Position numbers and translations under genes: made by a program. From contig JAOTYV010000294.1 in NCBI GenBank assembly GCA_029861675.1, forward strand, positions 1-5,791: a stretch of DNA of 5,791 nt, given 5' to 3'. Below are positions 5,071-5,791 of the stretch, piece after piece. This stretch comes from Alphaproteobacteria bacterium. Lineage in GTDB: Bacteria; Pseudomonadota; Alphaproteobacteria; UBA8366. Under the pieces are notes generated by a model. The model saw only the letters and a program-made list of their open reading frames with translations, was not told the DNA's origin and made no database searches. Each line of letters opens with the position of its first letter. Positions within the stretch are counted from its first letter, which is position 1.

Positions 5071-5791
5071 ATGACCGAGCGTTTCAAGGCGGACTCCGCC
5101 GAGCAGGTTCGGGAACTGGTCGCCTGGGCTGCTGCCGAGCGGCAACCGCTGGAAATCGTCGGCGCCGGCAGCAAGCGCGGCTTCGGCCGGCCGGGCAACG
5201 CGAACCATCAATTGGAGCTTGCGGCGCTGAGCGGCGTTAGCCTGTACGAACCGGGTGAACTGGTGCTGACCGCCGGGCCGGGGACGACGGTAGCGGAAAT
5301 CGAGGAATTGCTTGCGGCATCGCGCCAGCAGCTTGCGTTCGAGCCGCCCGATCTGGGGCCGCTGCTCGGTGGCGCGCCGGGCGCCGGCACGCTGGGCGGC
5401 ATGGTCGCGTGCAATCTGTCGGGGCCCCGGCGCATCAAGGCCGGCGGCGCGCGCGATCACGTGCTGGGGTTTCAGGCGGTGAGCGGAAGGGGCGAATTCT
5501 TCAAATCTGGCGGCCGGGTGGTCAAGAACGTCACCGGCTACGACCTCAGCAAGCTGATGTGCGGCGCCATGGGGACGCTCGGCGTGCTGACCGAAATCAC
5601 GGTCAAGGTGCTGCCCATGGCGGAGAAGGTCTGGACGGTGCTCGTTCTCGGCATGGATCGCAGCGCCGCCGGCGCGGCGATGACGGCGGCGCTGCAAAGC
5701 CCGCATGAGGTGTCGGGCGCGGCGTATCTGCCGCGGGATCTCGCGGAAGTTTCATCGGTGTCCTATGTCGCCGGGGCCGGGTCCGGCGTGA
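5071..5791 (+). CDS. glcE: Glycolate oxidase FAD-binding subunit GlcE (5' part, truncated by window end)
   Basis: The first 240 codons are present and remain open to the window edge; GlcE is usually around 350-420 residues. The protein starts MTERFKADSAEQVRELVAWA. Visible family blocks are 'EIVGAGSKRGFGRP' (28-41, FAD pyrophosphate loop), 'LVLTAGPGTTVAEIEELLA' (64-82), 'GAGTLGGMVACNLSGPRR' (104-121) and 'SGGRVVKNVTGYDLSKLMCG' (146-165), which is diagnostic for GlcE, followed by 'GTLGVLTEITVKVLP' (168-182). GlcE is the second flavin-binding component of the GlcDEF glycolate oxidase. The ATG at 5071 has GGAGA (5059-5063) seven bases upstream; the ATG at 5067 is out of frame. A gap of 197 bp with two palindromes separates it from glcD, longer than usual for these genes, though co-transcription still seems likely. 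glcF should follow beyond the window. Confidence 0.94.
   Translation, partial: MTERFKADSAEQVRELVAWAAAERQPLEIVGAGSKRGFGRPGNANHQLELAALSGVSLYEPGELVLTAGPGTTVAEIEELLAASRQQLAFEPPDLGPLLGGAPGAGTLGGMVACNLSGPRRIKAGGARDHVLGFQAVSGRGEFFKSGGRVVKNVTGYDLSKLMCGAMGTLGVLTEITVKVLPMAEKVWTVLVLGMDRSAAGAAMTAALQSPHEVSGAAYLPRDLAEVSSVSYVAGAGSGV

Noticed and set aside
5047..5706. 219-codon open frame on the minus strand opposite glcE
   Set aside because: The plus strand carries an unmistakable GlcE with family motifs throughout; the antisense product shows only shadow-frame composition.

Overview
The window looks like a chromosomal segment of a high-GC alphaproteobacterium. The evidence is the 41-residue bL36 protein lacking the zinc-binding cysteine set, the GC-rich codon use of the glycolate oxidase genes, and REP-like palindromes with CTGAGC-type arms that recall repeats common in that class. 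The exact genus cannot be read from the sequence.

Layout from left to right: (1) the last 46 codons of a CaiB/BaiF-type (class III) CoA-transferase on the + strand, followed by a weak hairpin. (2) Convergent to it, a two-gene leftward unit: an MBOAT O-acyltransferase of the AlgI type (1293-2762) and, 13 bp further downstream, a single-pass membrane protein with an SGNH-like arrangement (188-1279). Together they form a plausible machine for O-acylating an extracytoplasmic glycan. Sampled stretches of the second gene and of the spacers are much more AT-rich than the rest, which fits horizontal acquisition. (3) A 339-bp spacer with an AT-rich dyad, a GC-rich block with an 11-bp perfect stem, and a near-consensus sigma-70 promoter (TTGACA, 17 bp, TATGGT). 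That promoter drives (4) rpmJ (bL36), which ends in a textbook intrinsic terminator. (5) A 125-bp spacer with two palindromes, then glcD and the start of glcE, the FAD-binding subunits of glycolate oxidase. Between glcD and glcE lie two REP-like palindromes in opposite orientation. glcE runs off the right edge; glcF would be expected beyond it.

The groups are functionally independent: exopolysaccharide or cell-surface acylation, a ribosomal protein with its own transcription unit, and oxidation of glycolate to glyoxylate. I see no CRISPR array, transposase, tRNA or rRNA, and no strong case for an undescribed multi-gene system. The best second-look items are the inverted REP pair inside the glc operon, the 22-bp imperfect palindrome in front of glcD, the structured block upstream of the rpmJ promoter, and the orphan AT-rich MBOAT/SGNH pair.
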